From the NCBI RefSeq assembly GCF_010091925.1, contig NZ_WVID01000006.1:242647-306646 (forward strand): a stretch of DNA of 64,000 bases. The letters are read 5' to 3'. Of this stretch, positions 9,234-19,804 are shown piece by piece. This DNA comes from Nostoc sp. B(2019). Lineage in GTDB: Bacteria > Cyanobacteriota > Cyanobacteriia > Cyanobacteriales > Nostocaceae. The translations under genes and the position numbers were made by a program. The notes beneath the pieces are model-generated. The model ran no database searches. It worked only from the letters and a program-made list of their open reading frames with translations, and was not told where the DNA came from. Position 1 is the first letter of the stretch. Each line of letters begins with the position of its first letter.

Positions 9234-12200
9234 CTAGTGTAGCGGAATCGTAATTACAAACTCTGCTCCCTCGCCTGGTGCTGAAATACACTGGAGTTGA
9301 CCACGATGGTTTTTGACAACAATTTGATAGCTAATTGATAATCCCATGCCAGTACCTTTGCCCACAGGTTTTGTAGTGAAGAAAGGGTCAAATAGCCGGT
9401 TGCATACTTCCTCGGTCATCCCTAGACCATTATCAGCAATGCGGATCATTACGTACTCTTCTTGGACAAGGGTGCTAATACGAATTTGTGGAGAATTCAT
9501 TTGTCCTAATCTATGGGAAGTCACTTGAAGGGTGTCTATATCCTTTATCCCTTGTTGAGAGTTGTTTTCTAATAACATGGGCGCTTCTCTACGAGACGCT
9601 ACGCGAACGCCTTCCCGCAGGGTATGACCAATGACAAATGACTCTTCCAAAGCATCGATCGCATTTGTCAACAGATTCATAAATACTTGATTCATCTGTC
9701 CGGCGTGACACACTATCTGTGGCAGGTTGCCGTATTCCTGGATAACTTGGATTTCGGGACGTTCTAGTTTAGCTTTCAGGCGACTTTGCAACAACAGCAA
9801 GGTGCTATCAATACCTTCATGAATATCCGTTCGCTTCATGCCGTCTTCATCTAGACGAGAGAAATTGCGTAAAGATATGACAATCTGCCGAATGCGTTCG
9901 GCTCCCATATTCATAGAATCTAGAATTTTAGGCAAATCTTGGCTGAGGAAATCTAAATCAATCGTGTGGATTTCTTGTTTTATTTCTGGTACTGGTGGGC
10001 AGTAGCGTTGATAAAGTTCTACCAAGTGCAGCAAATCTCTAACATGCTCACTGGCGTGGCTGATATTACCGTAAATGAAATTGACTGGATTATTGATTTC
10101 ATGGGCAATACCTGCTACTAACTGTCCCAAACTGGACATTTTTTCAGTTTGAATTAGTTGAGCCTGGGTTTGTTGAAGTTCTAGCAAAGCCTCTTGTAGT
10201 TGCTGTGCTTTTTCTTGGGCAGTTTGGGCAGCGATGCGGCTTTGTGTGTAAAGTTTGGCTTGGTCAATTGCGATCGCTAGTTGATCTGTAACTGCTTGTA
10301 GCAACTCTACTTCATTGTCCAGCCAAGGCCGGAAGCCACTACAGTAACCGCAGCTAAATGCCCCAATTTCACCAGATTGAGTGTGTACAGGCAATGACAT
10401 AAAGGCGGTGAAACCAAAATCATGCAAAAATTGTTGTGCGATGCGTTCACCGGAGGTGGGCGTTTCGCCATCGCCTACATTTTTAACATCATCGATGCGG
10501 ATGATTTCTCTGTTCAAAGTTTTCGTTGCTATTAGTTCAACTTCTGCATGAGTTGCTTGGGCTTTCAGTAGACTGGGTAATGTGAAATTTTTCGCCTCAT
10601 ATACACATTCCCAGTAGGGTAGCTCAGCGTTTTGTCGATACAAAAAGAAGGCGCAGCGATCAATCTGGAATAAGTTGCGGATTTCCTGTACTGCGGTTTC
10701 TAAAATGTAATTTAGTTCCAGGGAAGCTCGAATTTGACTGGCAAGACGGTTAAGTATTGCTTCCCGCTGGGCGATCGCTCTAAATTTAGCTTCTGATTTC
10801 CGTAGGGCGGTTTCTGTGCGCTGGCGCTGTAGCTCTGCTGTGGCTCTAGCGGCAAAGATACTGACAATAGCTTTGCAGCGTTCCTCTTGCAATATCGGCT
10901 TCGTATCCAACACGCAAAGATGACCTATCGATATACCAAATGTATCCACAAGTGGCGCTCCCAAGTAACTTTCTACGTTTAGCGCTAGTAAGTCCTCGTC
11001 TTGTGGAAATAGTTGCTGTACACCAGAGGAGTAGCAACGCATCCCCTCTTGTAATACAACTTCGCAAGGAGTATTAGCTAGGTCATACTCGAAAGGTTCT
11101 AAAAGCTTGTCATCAGCCCAGAATGATAAAACTCTCGCTCTGCTGAGATCTTCGCCGATTCTTTCTGCAAGTACAACGTAACGGACTCCCAGAGCATCTG
11201 CCAAATGACGCACTAAGGCAGAGAAAAATTCTTTGCCCGTCACCGCAGCTGTTCCGGCTACAAGAGCTTGCAAAGTTTCCTCTGCTTGTTTGCGTAAGCG
11301 AAGCTCGTCGTAGACATCGGTGATGTCTCGATAAACGCCGCGATAACCTAAGTAATTGCCGGATGCATCAAAGAAAGGAACTCCATTGGTTTCCAGAACA
11401 ACCAATTGTCCATGCTTGTGAAGATTTTTGTTTTCGAGATTGATTAAAGGCTGTTTGGAGTTGGTTAGATCCTGAAAAAGTTTTTTTACTCGGCTCGCTT
11501 CTGCTGGTAGCATCAAGTCAAAAAAAGTTTTGCCTAATACTTCTTCTGGCTCGTATCCCAAAATGTCACGGATTTTTTGGCTAACGTAAGTGTAAACTCC
11601 TTGGCGATCTAATTGCCATACCCCATCGTTGGTGGTTTCTACAAGATGGCGAAAGCGCTCCTCGCTTTCTATTAGTGCTTCTTCGGCTTGTTTGCGTTTG
11701 ATGCCAATGGCAATATCTTGAGCAGCAAATTCTAGAGCGATGAAAGTAGATTCCGTTACGGCTTGCCGAGAAAACATAGCTATAACCCCTACAGTCTCAC
11801 CTTCAACAATTAGAGGATAGCCTGCAAAAGCAACCATCCCCTCACACTGTGCCCATTCTCTATTACTCACTCGCGGATCTGTCAATACAGAGTTGGTCAA
11901 GTGGGGTTTGCCTTCTTGGGCAATCAAACCAATTTTGAATTGTCCGACTGGCACGCGTCTATGGGGCCCGTCAATATGGGTGTACATCCCAGAACTGACT
12001 TGCAACTCTAGTACATTCTCCTGTTTGTTCAGTATCCAGAGGCGAGCAAATGCGGCATCAATATGTTTAACTAAAGCTTCAGTGCAGCGGCGCATCATGC
12101 ACTGTAAGGTGGGACTCTGAGCAAGGGCAGCGTCTACATCGGCACGAAAATCCGCTAATCGCGCTCGCTCTGCTAATGCCTCTTGCGTTTGTTTGCGATC

Positions 12201-13220
12201 GGTAGTGTCATGACAAATACCAACGAAGTACAAAGCATTGCCATTGGCATCTTTTATAGTAGATGAGTTACTTGTATGCCATCGCCAATCGCCATCTTTA
12301 TGTTTTACCCGATATTCAATTGGGTCTTGCTTTTCGCCTATTGTTAAAACTCTTTGGAAATAATCTGCACAGATTGGTACATCATCTGGATGCACAAAGG
12401 GAATAAAAGATTTGCCTTCAACCTCCGCAACCTCATGTCCTAAGATGTCAGTCCAGTTGGGAGAAATATATGAAAATACTCCCTCAAGCGTTAGTGCAAA
12501 AATAATGTTATTAGCGTTTTCTACAATGCTGCGAAACTTGACATCATTTTCTATCAATGCTAGTTGCATTTTGTCGCTGACGTGGCGGACAAGAACTATG
12601 ATTTGCTGCTCTTGTAAAGGTAATAACCTAGCTTCAAAATTACTGTTCTCTGTTGATAGTGGTAATGTATATTCAAAACTAACTAAAGATTTAGTCTCTA
12701 GTACTTGATTTATTGCTTGCCGAAAGCGTATTCCTACAGCAGGAGGTAGACATTCTAGCAGCGATTTGCCGTGAACAAATCCCGGTAAATTATCCAAACA
12801 CTGCGTCTTTCCAGCTTTGTAATCTAGGATGGTTCCATCAGTATTGAGGCGTAAATATATATCGGGAATCACTTGCAAAATTGCTGCCAATTCTGATGTC
12901 TTGTGGCGTAACTTTTCTTCAGTTGCTTGGCGCTTTGTGATTTCAGATTGTAGTTGCTCTAGTGCATTGATTAATTCTGTTGCTGGTTCCTCAACGCCCA
13001 TTTCTAAGTCTTGATTTGTTGCATCTAAGACTACTTCTGGTAATTTGTTGAGACTCAAAGAGAAGCCTGTAGACGCTTCGCTTGGCTTGCTTCCCCGTAC
13101 AGATACAGAAGCGGCTTGTTCTTCGACATCGCTGATGTCTATTACGGTATCTATCATCTGTAGCGTTTTTCCAGTTTCGTCGATTTGGTTAATGGAGTCT
13201 TGCACCCTTTCAGGAAACAC
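9234..13220 (-). CDS. Multi-PAS/GAF sensor histidine kinase
   Basis: The 1328-residue cytosolic sensor kinase has, in order: a short coiled coil and PAS-like domain (~105-215), PAS/PAC (~225-345, ending in DTTDRKQTQEALAE), GAF (~365-510), PAS/PAC (~515-650, ending in DITDVYDELRL), GAF (~655-810), GAF (~815-985), a coiled coil, HisKA with [11 protein letters not shown] (His1040), and HATPase (DNGLGM, GTGMGL). None of the GAF domains shows the Cys-His bilin motif. The kinase core is a close paralogue of those at 4933-7713 and 21294-26699. Between the N box and the PQIRIST strand it carries an extra ~50-residue loop encoded by dispersed repeats (about 9580-9654). The gene is convergent with the TIR-like gene. 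Confidence 0.9.
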   Translation of the reverse strand: MFPERVQDSINQIDETGKTLQMIDTVIDISDVEEQAASVSVRGSKPSEASTGFSLSLNKLPEVVLDATNQDLEMGVEEPATELINALEQLQSEITKRQATEEKLRHKTSELAAILQVIPDIYLRLNTDGTILDYKAGKTQCLDNLPGFVHGKSLLECLPPAVGIRFRQAINQVLETKSLVSFEYTLPLSTENSNFEARLLPLQEQQIIVLVRHVSDKMQLALIENDVKFRSIVENANNIIFALTLEGVFSYISPNWTDILGHEVAEVEGKSFIPFVHPDDVPICADYFQRVLTIGEKQDPIEYRVKHKDGDWRWHTSNSSTIKDANGNALYFVGICHDTTDRKQTQEALAERARLADFRADVDAALAQSPTLQCMMRRCTEALVKHIDAAFARLWILNKQENVLELQVSSGMYTHIDGPHRRVPVGQFKIGLIAQEGKPHLTNSVLTDPRVSNREWAQCEGMVAFAGYPLIVEGETVGVIAMFSRQAVTESTFIALEFAAQDIAIGIKRKQAEEALIESEERFRHLVETTNDGVWQLDRQGVYTYVSQKIRDILGYEPEEVLGKTFFDLMLPAEASRVKKLFQDLTNSKQPLINLENKNLHKHGQLVVLETNGVPFFDASGNYLGYRGVYRDITDVYDELRLRKQAEETLQALVAGTAAVTGKEFFSALVRHLADALGVRYVVLAERIGEDLSRARVLSFWADDKLLEPFEYDLANTPCEVVLQEGMRCYSSGVQQLFPQDEDLLALNVESYLGAPLVDTFGISIGHLCVLDTKPILQEERCKAIVSIFAARATAELQRQRTETALRKSEAKFRAIAQREAILNRLASQIRASLELNYILETAVQEIRNLFQIDRCAFFLYRQNAELPYWECVYEAKNFTLPSLLKAQATHAEVELIATKTLNREIIRIDDVKNVGDGETPTSGERIAQQFLHDFGFTAFMSLPVHTQSGEIGAFSCGYCSGFRPWLDNEVELLQAVTDQLAIAIDQAKLYTQSRIAAQTAQEKAQQLQEALLELQQTQAQLIQTEKMSSLGQLVAGIAHEINNPVNFIYGNISHASEHVRDLLHLVELYQRYCPPVPEIKQEIHTIDLDFLSQDLPKILDSMNMGAERIRQIVISLRNFSRLDEDGMKRTDIHEGIDSTLLLLQSRLKAKLERPEIQVIQEYGNLPQIVCHAGQMNQVFMNLLTNAIDALEESFVIGHTLREGVRVASRREAPMLLENNSQQGIKDIDTLQVTSHRLGQMNSPQIRISTLVQEEYVMIRIADNGLGMTEEVCNRLFDPFFTTKPVGKGTGMGLSISYQIVVKNHRGQLQCISAPGEGAEFVITIPLH
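9579..9654. repeat. Composite dispersed repeat inside a coding region
   Basis: A palindromic unit GGCGCTTCTCTACGAGACGC...GCGAACGCC (9589-9622) is followed by heptamer-like repeats ATGACCA-ATGACAA-ATGAC (9634-9652). Both kinds of repeat are otherwise found in spacers of this window. Here they lie inside the ATPase domain of the histidine kinase and are translated in frame as roughly SFVIGHTLREGVRVASRREAP. Confidence 0.75.
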
Positions 13221-13989
13221 TTTTACCTGCCTGTTTTGTGGGTAATTAGGTTTTATACTTGATAAATATTAACAAGCAAAAAATTCAATATTATTAACTA
13301 ATAATAAGCCATATTTTTTATTAAAAAAATAGTGAAATCACTTAGTTGATAATTTGGGATATCTCATCGAATGTATAATCTTTTATTGACCTGTTTGCCT
13401 GCCAAAGCTAGATGAAGTTAAATCTCAACCAACAATAAAAATTTATGACTGTAAGATTCAATCTCTTGCTTTAAATAAGCTGTTTATAAGTAGTCTGCGA
13501 TACAGGTCTGGCAAAATACTGTTCAAATAAATATAGATTTAAGCAAAACTGAGCATACTAGAAGTTAATTTATTTAAAATTTTTGATAGGTTATTTTGAA
13601 TTTTTTATAAAGCAGGAAATATTTAAATATAAAGGAAGTAATATTAACGCAATCTCTTGCTTAAAATATCTATATTTTATTATGCTCCTCGAAAATTTAA
13701 TTTAGCTTCTCCAGAAAAGTACAATTTTTTATAAAGCGGTTACGTCTTAGTACAATATTTACGATAATCAAGTATTTTCCCCAATATAAATATTTATCTA
13801 CTTTTTACTGTTGTCGCTCAAACCAGATTTTCACAATGCTCTGAGCTAATAAAAATAGCTCGCACTAAAATAGCAAGTGAACTCAGATAAATGCAAAATA
13901 TGGCTTCAACACATTATATGAATGGCTGTTGATCACGTTTTTTGTGTTATAAAGCTCACAGAAATTTATGTTAGGCGAAAAACTACTCT
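13221..13989. other. AT-rich divergent intergenic region
   Basis: About 770 bases between the divergently transcribed histidine kinase and dynamin-like genes. The sequence is very AT-rich, with many stops and no clear small gene. It should hold the promoters of both neighbours. I see no strong inverted repeat. Confidence 0.5.
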
Positions 13990-16542
13990 ATGGAACCAGA
14001 AAAACTGGATCGTTTTAAAGATTACGGCGAGTTCATCCTCCGTAAATTAGACTCGATACCCCAGCACCTTTCTAAACAAGAAGATTGGGTTCCAACTAGC
14101 CTTGATGAATGTCTCTTAGATCTCCGGGAAGCTGCTGAGAAAACTGTAGAACTTGCTACTTCACCAGTCAAAATTGGTGTGATGGGGGAATTCAGTAGCG
14201 GCAAAACCCTGCTTTTAGGTAGCTTGATCGGATATGCAGATGCCTTACCAGTGAGTGAAAATCCTACTACAGGCAATGTTACCGCTATTCATATCATTCC
14301 GCAAGATGGCTTTGTAACAACCCACTTGGGTAATTTTACTGTAGAGTATCTTTCTCACGAAGGAGTGAATGAGTGCTTGCACTTCATGCTAGCGGAGGCA
14401 AATAGAAGGTCAACAGCAGCAGGGCTTCCGCTTGTACTGCTCTCGAAACTCAACTCTTGGAAAGATATTCTTAGCTGGTGTGAAGAATCCTGGAATAGCA
14501 GTAACAACTTGGAGTTACGTTATTTGCTACGGGAATTAGTGCTGTTCATTCGCGCTTATCACTCTTATGGGGAAGCTATGTGTGGTGGATGCTACCAGAT
14601 TGATGCTACCACCGCCCGTGAAGGTTTACAGCTAGCCGAGCAGCCGATGGCAATTCAAACTCTGAGCTTTGAGGATTTACCTCCGACTCATGTCCGATTA
14701 CCAAGCCCACCCCAGAGATTACCAACAAAGTTATTACAAAATAGCTTCCCACTGATCCGCCGTGTAAACATTGAGGTGAAAATATCGCGGGAGATTTGGG
14801 ATTTTGCGGGTGCTGACAAATTTATTCTCTTGGACTTTCCAGGATTGGGGGCTGCTAATTCGGGCGCTAGAGACACTTTTTTGTCGCTGCGGGAACTAGC
14901 AGAAGTACAGACAATTTTGGTGCTACTGAATGGCAAATCTCCAGGAAGCGATCGCGCTAATAAAATTTTTACCATGATGCAGCAGCAGCGACCTGGGCAA
15001 GACCTCAAAGATTTAATTCTGGTTGGTGTAGGTCGCTTTGATCAACTACCCTTAGACAGTGAGGGTGGTGAACGAGAACTAGATCAACTGATTGAAGATA
15101 GTCAAGTCGATAATCCTTTGCAGGAAGAGACTGTTTTCCAAAAACTGAAAGTTTTGCAAACTATTATCGATGGTGCAAGTGCATTTACAACCCAAAAAGA
15201 CCGCGTTGTTCTCTTGTCGCCGCTGTTAGGATTGGCTGATTTGGCAAAACGTTCTAGTACAGTCAAAGCAGGCTCACCAGAGTTTTTGGCTAACTTGGAC
15301 TATCCTGATTACTTAGATCGGTCTAAACGGCTACAACAAAAATGGGCAAGCTTAAGCGAACATCTTCTAGAATCTGATGCTCGTAGCCATCTTGGCAGAC
15401 AACTAGGTTACTTTGCTCAAGACGGGGGTATTAGTAAGTTACGAGAATTGATTCAAAACCACGTAGCGACTCACGGCTTTAAGCAACTGTATGAAGATAC
15501 TCGCAGAGCTGCTGATGCAGTGCGACAACAACAAGATAACTTGAAAAACATCATAGAAGAAATTCACCAGCAAGGCATACCGACAGCAGACAGTCCAGCT
15601 TTTATCGAGTTGTGCGTTGTAGTAGAAAACTTGGATAAAATCTACAGGAACTTCCAAAAAGATTTAGGTAAAGAACCACTCAAAGATCAACGTGGAGTTA
15701 TTGTTAGCGATGTCGTGAAAGATGAATTAACCTTTAGAATACTTAATTGGAATCAGTGGACTTTACTCTTCAACAAAGCTAACAATGGCACGATCGCTCT
15801 GACAGAATCTAAAGGTGCGGCGGGAAAGCTATTTGATAGAGGAAACCGAGTTAATAGTTCTCTGCCGACAAAGAGTGATGATTTTTATCCGGTATTTGAA
15901 AAAACCGTTAAGGAAGTCGAAGATTTCGCCCGCGATCGCATCCGTCAAGCAGTTTTAGATTTGTTGAACAAATTATCAAATTATGTAGCTCAAGAACGCG
16001 ACTATTTAAATGCAATTCTCTACCCAGAAATGGAACGAGATATTGAAGAAAAATTTGGTTTTGAAGCAGCTGATCTATTTTATAAGTTGTTCTTGGGTTG
16101 CGATCCTAATCAATGGAAAGAAGCAATTATATCTGAAATCAGTAGCCAAGACAAAGCGATCGCATCCGAAATTATATTCCCCTTAGCGCGTCAGAATGAT
16201 AAACATAACATTGGTCAAATCTTTGACTGGGCCCCAGAAAGAAGTCAAGCTTTATCCAGAGCTAGCAACCACCAACTTTTAGTGCTGCGATTGCGAGATG
16301 AGATTACTGCTAGCGCCAGTCTCCACCTTGTGCAGTATGTTAGCGAAGTTAATCAACAAGTTAATTTAGAACTAGAAGGTATTTTGGATCAAATTATTCC
16401 CAGTTTGCAAAATCTGTCAAAAGAAGAAGCTTTGTTGAGGTATTTGGCGGCGGGGAACTCTCCAGATGAAATACCAATTCCTACTTGGTTGCAGATTCTC
16501 TCAGAACTTGCTACATTTTCTTACTTAGATATTTCTCTGTAG
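13990..16542 (+). CDS. Dynamin-like large GTPase, first gene of a three-gene cluster
   Basis: The 850-residue protein has the dynamin/Era-type GTPase motifs. The P-loop is GEFSSGKT at residues 66-73 after a KIGVM strand, a conserved Thr follows at SENPTTGNVTA (switch I), and DFPGLG at 282-287 is the G3 motif with ILVGVGRFDQ after it. The long insert between switch I and G3 (~100-270) is unusual. The C-terminal half (~490-830) is mostly helical and could form the dynamin stalk. A true G4 N/TKxD is not obvious. The next gene codes for an Hsp70-like ATPase. A GTPase/Hsp70-like pairing resembles the SrfC/SrfB pair of proteobacteria in layout, though homology is not shown here. Likely a membrane- or complex-remodelling motor. 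Confidence 0.72.
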   Translation: MEPEKLDRFKDYGEFILRKLDSIPQHLSKQEDWVPTSLDECLLDLREAAEKTVELATSPVKIGVMGEFSSGKTLLLGSLIGYADALPVSENPTTGNVTAIHIIPQDGFVTTHLGNFTVEYLSHEGVNECLHFMLAEANRRSTAAGLPLVLLSKLNSWKDILSWCEESWNSSNNLELRYLLRELVLFIRAYHSYGEAMCGGCYQIDATTAREGLQLAEQPMAIQTLSFEDLPPTHVRLPSPPQRLPTKLLQNSFPLIRRVNIEVKISREIWDFAGADKFILLDFPGLGAANSGARDTFLSLRELAEVQTILVLLNGKSPGSDRANKIFTMMQQQRPGQDLKDLILVGVGRFDQLPLDSEGGERELDQLIEDSQVDNPLQEETVFQKLKVLQTIIDGASAFTTQKDRVVLLSPLLGLADLAKRSSTVKAGSPEFLANLDYPDYLDRSKRLQQKWASLSEHLLESDARSHLGRQLGYFAQDGGISKLRELIQNHVATHGFKQLYEDTRRAADAVRQQQDNLKNIIEEIHQQGIPTADSPAFIELCVVVENLDKIYRNFQKDLGKEPLKDQRGVIVSDVVKDELTFRILNWNQWTLLFNKANNGTIALTESKGAAGKLFDRGNRVNSSLPTKSDDFYPVFEKTVKEVEDFARDRIRQAVLDLLNKLSNYVAQERDYLNAILYPEMERDIEEKFGFEAADLFYKLFLGCDPNQWKEAIISEISSQDKAIASEIIFPLARQNDKHNIGQIFDWAPERSQALSRASNHQLLVLRLRDEITASASLHLVQYVSEVNQQVNLELEGILDQIIPSLQNLSKEEALLRYLAAGNSPDEIPIPTWLQILSELATFSYLDISL

Positions 16543-16614
16543 GTGCAAATTTTATAGTTTGGATAAAAACCGTTAACAAACATCTTGTAAAAGTAGAGGT
16601 TTTTGAGATTAAAC

Positions 16615-16694
16615 CACAGATGAACACAGCGAAAAGTTTGCGCGTCCGGGTTTCCCGGCGCAAAACTTTTCAAGACAGATGAACACAGATGAAT
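16615..16694. repeat. Hairpin repeat flanked by direct repeats in the cluster spacer
   Basis: GAAAAGTTTGCGC (16631-16643) and GCGCAAAACTTTTC (16658-16671) form an imperfect hairpin around a CCGGGTTTCCCGG centre. The hairpin is flanked by CACAGATGAACACAG (about 16615-16629) and ACAGATGAACACAGATGAA (about 16675-16694). A related unit lies in the next spacer at 19821-19972. Confidence 0.65.
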
Positions 16695-16782
16695 TAATTA
16701 TCTGTATTATCGTGGTTAAAAATCATAAAGTACTGCTTTTTTAATAAGTCTAATAACTTTCCTGTTCTTCCCATAGCACTTA

Positions 16783-19700
16783 ATGAATTCTGCGCTTACG
16801 GATACTGCAATGAACCCTTTCCAATTCAACAACCATAATGAACAACAACCAAGCGAGCAACAAAAAAAAAGATTTCCGGGATGGTTTGCTTTAGATTTTG
16901 GAACCTCAAATTCTACAGTTACACTTTTCGATCCGATTGAAGTGCCGATCGCAGAAATTTTACCAAAAGAACAAGAAATGCGATTGCGCTCCTGCTTAGC
17001 TCAATGGCTGAGTTCTCCCGCCTCGCTAGCTTTACCAGATGTTAGCGATAGTGAATGGGAAAAGTTTATCGCTGATATTAGCAAGAACCTAGAGATAGAA
17101 CCCAGTTGCTTGAGTGAAGTTTTTGAAAGTGACAACAAAGAGCGATTTTTGGAAACAATTCGCCAAATTGAACTGTGTTTGGGTAACAGCGATCGGTTCC
17201 GCCGTGCTGTCAGCAAGAAACTTTACCAGATATATCATGAAGTCTTCCGCGTTCCGACACTGGAGTCCCAAAATTTGATTCCAGTGGTTTTGGATATTGA
17301 TCGCCGCGACACAGAAATTCCCAGCGAGTTGGAAATTTTTAAATTGGTGGATTTAAAACTGCGGATGGGTAGAGAAGCCAGAGACAATAGAAAAAAAGCG
17401 ATCGCTCAAAGCACAAGCAGTTCCATCAAGGAAATTATCAGCAGATTTCACCACTCACCCAAGCGCTACTTTGGACAGGAACGGTCTTTTCCAGTTATTC
17501 TGAATGGTGCAGAAGAAACAATTACTGTTAACGAGCTAATCCAAGGAGCTTGGGGACATCTCATCGAGTTAACTGAAGACTACCGCCAACGAGCAAGACG
17601 CAGATTTTCTGAGGGAGATTTTTTAACAGCAGTTGTCACCTACCCAACCGTCGCTCCGCCAGTTGTTCGTAAAGAAATTAAGGAATTGATTGAGCAGTTA
17701 GGGATTGACGATGTGCAAACTGCTTATGACGAAGCCGTTTCTGTAGCAATATTCTTTTTGTGGCGAGAATTTGGTGGTAATCTCAACATTGGTATTGAGT
17801 CATTCAAAACCCGTTGTCGCCAAGAAGGGAATAAATGGTCACAGAATGTTCTCGTTTTGGATATTGGCGGAGGAACCACAGATTTAGCCTTGATTGAACT
17901 TACATTGGAAGATAAAACGCCTACTTTTGCCGATTATGAAGACCGAGGTTTAGGGGGACGTTATTATAAACTCACGCCGAAACTATTAGGTTCATCTGGT
18001 CATTTACAATTAGGTGGTGAGTTAATTACACTGCGAATTTTTAGGTTATTGAAAGTTGCGATCGCTGACTTTTTACTAGCAGCAGTAACAACAGGTGATA
18101 TCGAAAGTGAAAAGCTAGAAGATTTAATTAACTCAGAGTTAAACGAGCGCTTTTTAGAACAAGGCAAATTTAAAAGTGGTAGTCTTTTAAAATGTTTAGA
18201 CAGAGAGAATCCAGAAGGTGACGTTGCTTACAAAGATGCCCTAGATACTGCCGAAAAAGTATTGCCTACCCGTTGGCAACAAGCGCCCCAACGCCTGCAA
18301 ACCTTTTATACTCTGTGGGATCATGCGGAAGCCGCTAAACTTAAACTTGGGCAATCAACCACAGATGATTCTCTGTTGACGTTCAGTCTTTGTGAGCAGC
18401 AAATTTCGGAACTGCTTACCCAAAATGGTGTTAAATTACAGGTTAAAGATCCGAATAACATCTGCGTTACTTTGGATAGTCAGCAATTTGAACGAGCCGC
18501 CTCTTCAGCAATTAAAGAAGCGATCGGTATTGCTAAAGGGCTGATGGAAAGTCGCTTACGTTCTAAAGATACTACCAAAGATTTTAGAAACTCCCAAAAA
18601 GTTGATTGGTTAATTCTGTCTGGCAAAACTTGCAATCTCGATTTAGTACAGCGCCAAATCTACCAAGAATTTAGCAATTCTCCATATTTTGTCTGGAATC
18701 CAGAGCGGATTACCTTTGTGCTGGAATTTACTAAGCTAGCCACATCCGCTGGTGCTTGCTATGCAGAGAAGTTACGAAGACTGAGGTTCGATCCCGAAGA
18801 ATCCAAAGGATTACTGCGTAAGGGAGCCAACCAGCTAGAAATTGATGTCAAAAATCTCTTTTATTATTTGCCTTGCAACTTCAAACGCAAAACTCAAACC
18901 AACGATTTGCTGTCAATATTCAAAGCAGGACAAGAACTTTACCAACTTGCACCTTGGGAAAGGGTAGCAAAAGTTCGGACTGCTTGGCAAGGGATACAAT
19001 TAACCAACATTATTTACCGTCAGGACTACGAAGATGGAGATTTAAGACTTTGGGGTAGCTTTGACGGCAGAAACCTCATGGAGCAACTGAGAATAAATGA
19101 GTCTGAGTTTCTCAGAAAAATTAAAGTCCAATTTGAAATTGACCAAACGCTTCAGTTTAGTGTGCTGCTTTGTCAAGGAAATCCCCATTATTTGATTGAT
19201 GTTCCTGGCATTGATGTAGGATCGGCAATAATGGCAGCTTCCGGGAAAGACGAAATATCAGCGTTGTTTGCCGATGGTAAGTTGAAGTGGAATATTGCAG
19301 TTGAACGCCCTCACAAAGACTTGAACGATGGTGATATCGCCGTCAATGTGATTGAGTCAGCAACGGTTGATCAACCATACGCCTATCATTTAGTATTTGA
19401 AGTAGGAAATGATGATAGTAAATCGCTGCAAGAATTTCACTATCTGCGTGATGGCACACCACAACCAGGAAGCGGGTTAATAAGTAACTCCTTGCCTCAT
19501 TTTCCGCAAACTGGCCAGCACACTTTTTATGTTTATCAAACAGATACCGAAACCAACACCAAAAAATGGATACGAATTGGCGCACTCAGCAAACCAGATA
19601 TTACCACAGATTACCCTTGCCAATATCGTGTGACTCTCGACGACCAAGGCATTTTGCGAATGCACGCTGGTGAAGTGCCCTACTGGACATCGAAAAATCA

Positions 19701-19800
19701 AGAATGCCTCAAGCAACAGGGATGTGTTTTTTACGCCGAATTAGAGTTGCAACCCAACGAAGTCGATAAAGAACGCGATCCGTTTTGCGGCATACATTAA
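16783..19800 (+). CDS. Large Hsp70/actin-fold ATPase-like protein, second gene of the cluster
   Basis: The 1005-residue protein carries Hsp70/actin-superfamily phosphate-binding motifs. FALDFGTSNSTVTLFD at residues ~35-50 is phosphate 1, and VLVLDIGGGTTDLALIEL at ~357-374 is phosphate 2. The LILSGKTCNLDLVQ stretch (~610) may be the adenosine-binding region. An insert of ~180 residues after phosphate 1, and a ~330-residue C-terminal half unlike the DnaK peptide-binding domain, make it much longer than DnaK (~640). It is not a housekeeping DnaK. It is co-oriented with the dynamin-like gene, 240 bases downstream. In proteobacteria, SrfB proteins have a comparable large Hsp70-like fold next to a SrfC GTPase; I offer that as analogy. 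Confidence 0.72.
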   Translation: MNSALTDTAMNPFQFNNHNEQQPSEQQKKRFPGWFALDFGTSNSTVTLFDPIEVPIAEILPKEQEMRLRSCLAQWLSSPASLALPDVSDSEWEKFIADISKNLEIEPSCLSEVFESDNKERFLETIRQIELCLGNSDRFRRAVSKKLYQIYHEVFRVPTLESQNLIPVVLDIDRRDTEIPSELEIFKLVDLKLRMGREARDNRKKAIAQSTSSSIKEIISRFHHSPKRYFGQERSFPVILNGAEETITVNELIQGAWGHLIELTEDYRQRARRRFSEGDFLTAVVTYPTVAPPVVRKEIKELIEQLGIDDVQTAYDEAVSVAIFFLWREFGGNLNIGIESFKTRCRQEGNKWSQNVLVLDIGGGTTDLALIELTLEDKTPTFADYEDRGLGGRYYKLTPKLLGSSGHLQLGGELITLRIFRLLKVAIADFLLAAVTTGDIESEKLEDLINSELNERFLEQGKFKSGSLLKCLDRENPEGDVAYKDALDTAEKVLPTRWQQAPQRLQTFYTLWDHAEAAKLKLGQSTTDDSLLTFSLCEQQISELLTQNGVKLQVKDPNNICVTLDSQQFERAASSAIKEAIGIAKGLMESRLRSKDTTKDFRNSQKVDWLILSGKTCNLDLVQRQIYQEFSNSPYFVWNPERITFVLEFTKLATSAGACYAEKLRRLRFDPEESKGLLRKGANQLEIDVKNLFYYLPCNFKRKTQTNDLLSIFKAGQELYQLAPWERVAKVRTAWQGIQLTNIIYRQDYEDGDLRLWGSFDGRNLMEQLRINESEFLRKIKVQFEIDQTLQFSVLLCQGNPHYLIDVPGIDVGSAIMAASGKDEISALFADGKLKWNIAVERPHKDLNDGDIAVNVIESATVDQPYAYHLVFEVGNDDSKSLQEFHYLRDGTPQPGSGLISNSLPHFPQTGQHTFYVYQTDTETNTKKWIRIGALSKPDITTDYPCQYRVTLDDQGILRMHAGEVPYWTSKNQECLKQQGCVFYAELELQPNEVDKERDPFCGIH

Positions 19801-19804
19801 GCTT

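Noticed and set aside
16783..19800. Housekeeping DnaK
   Set aside because: The protein is ~1005 residues, lacks the DnaK substrate domain and has a large insert after the first phosphate motif; no grpE or dnaJ is nearby.
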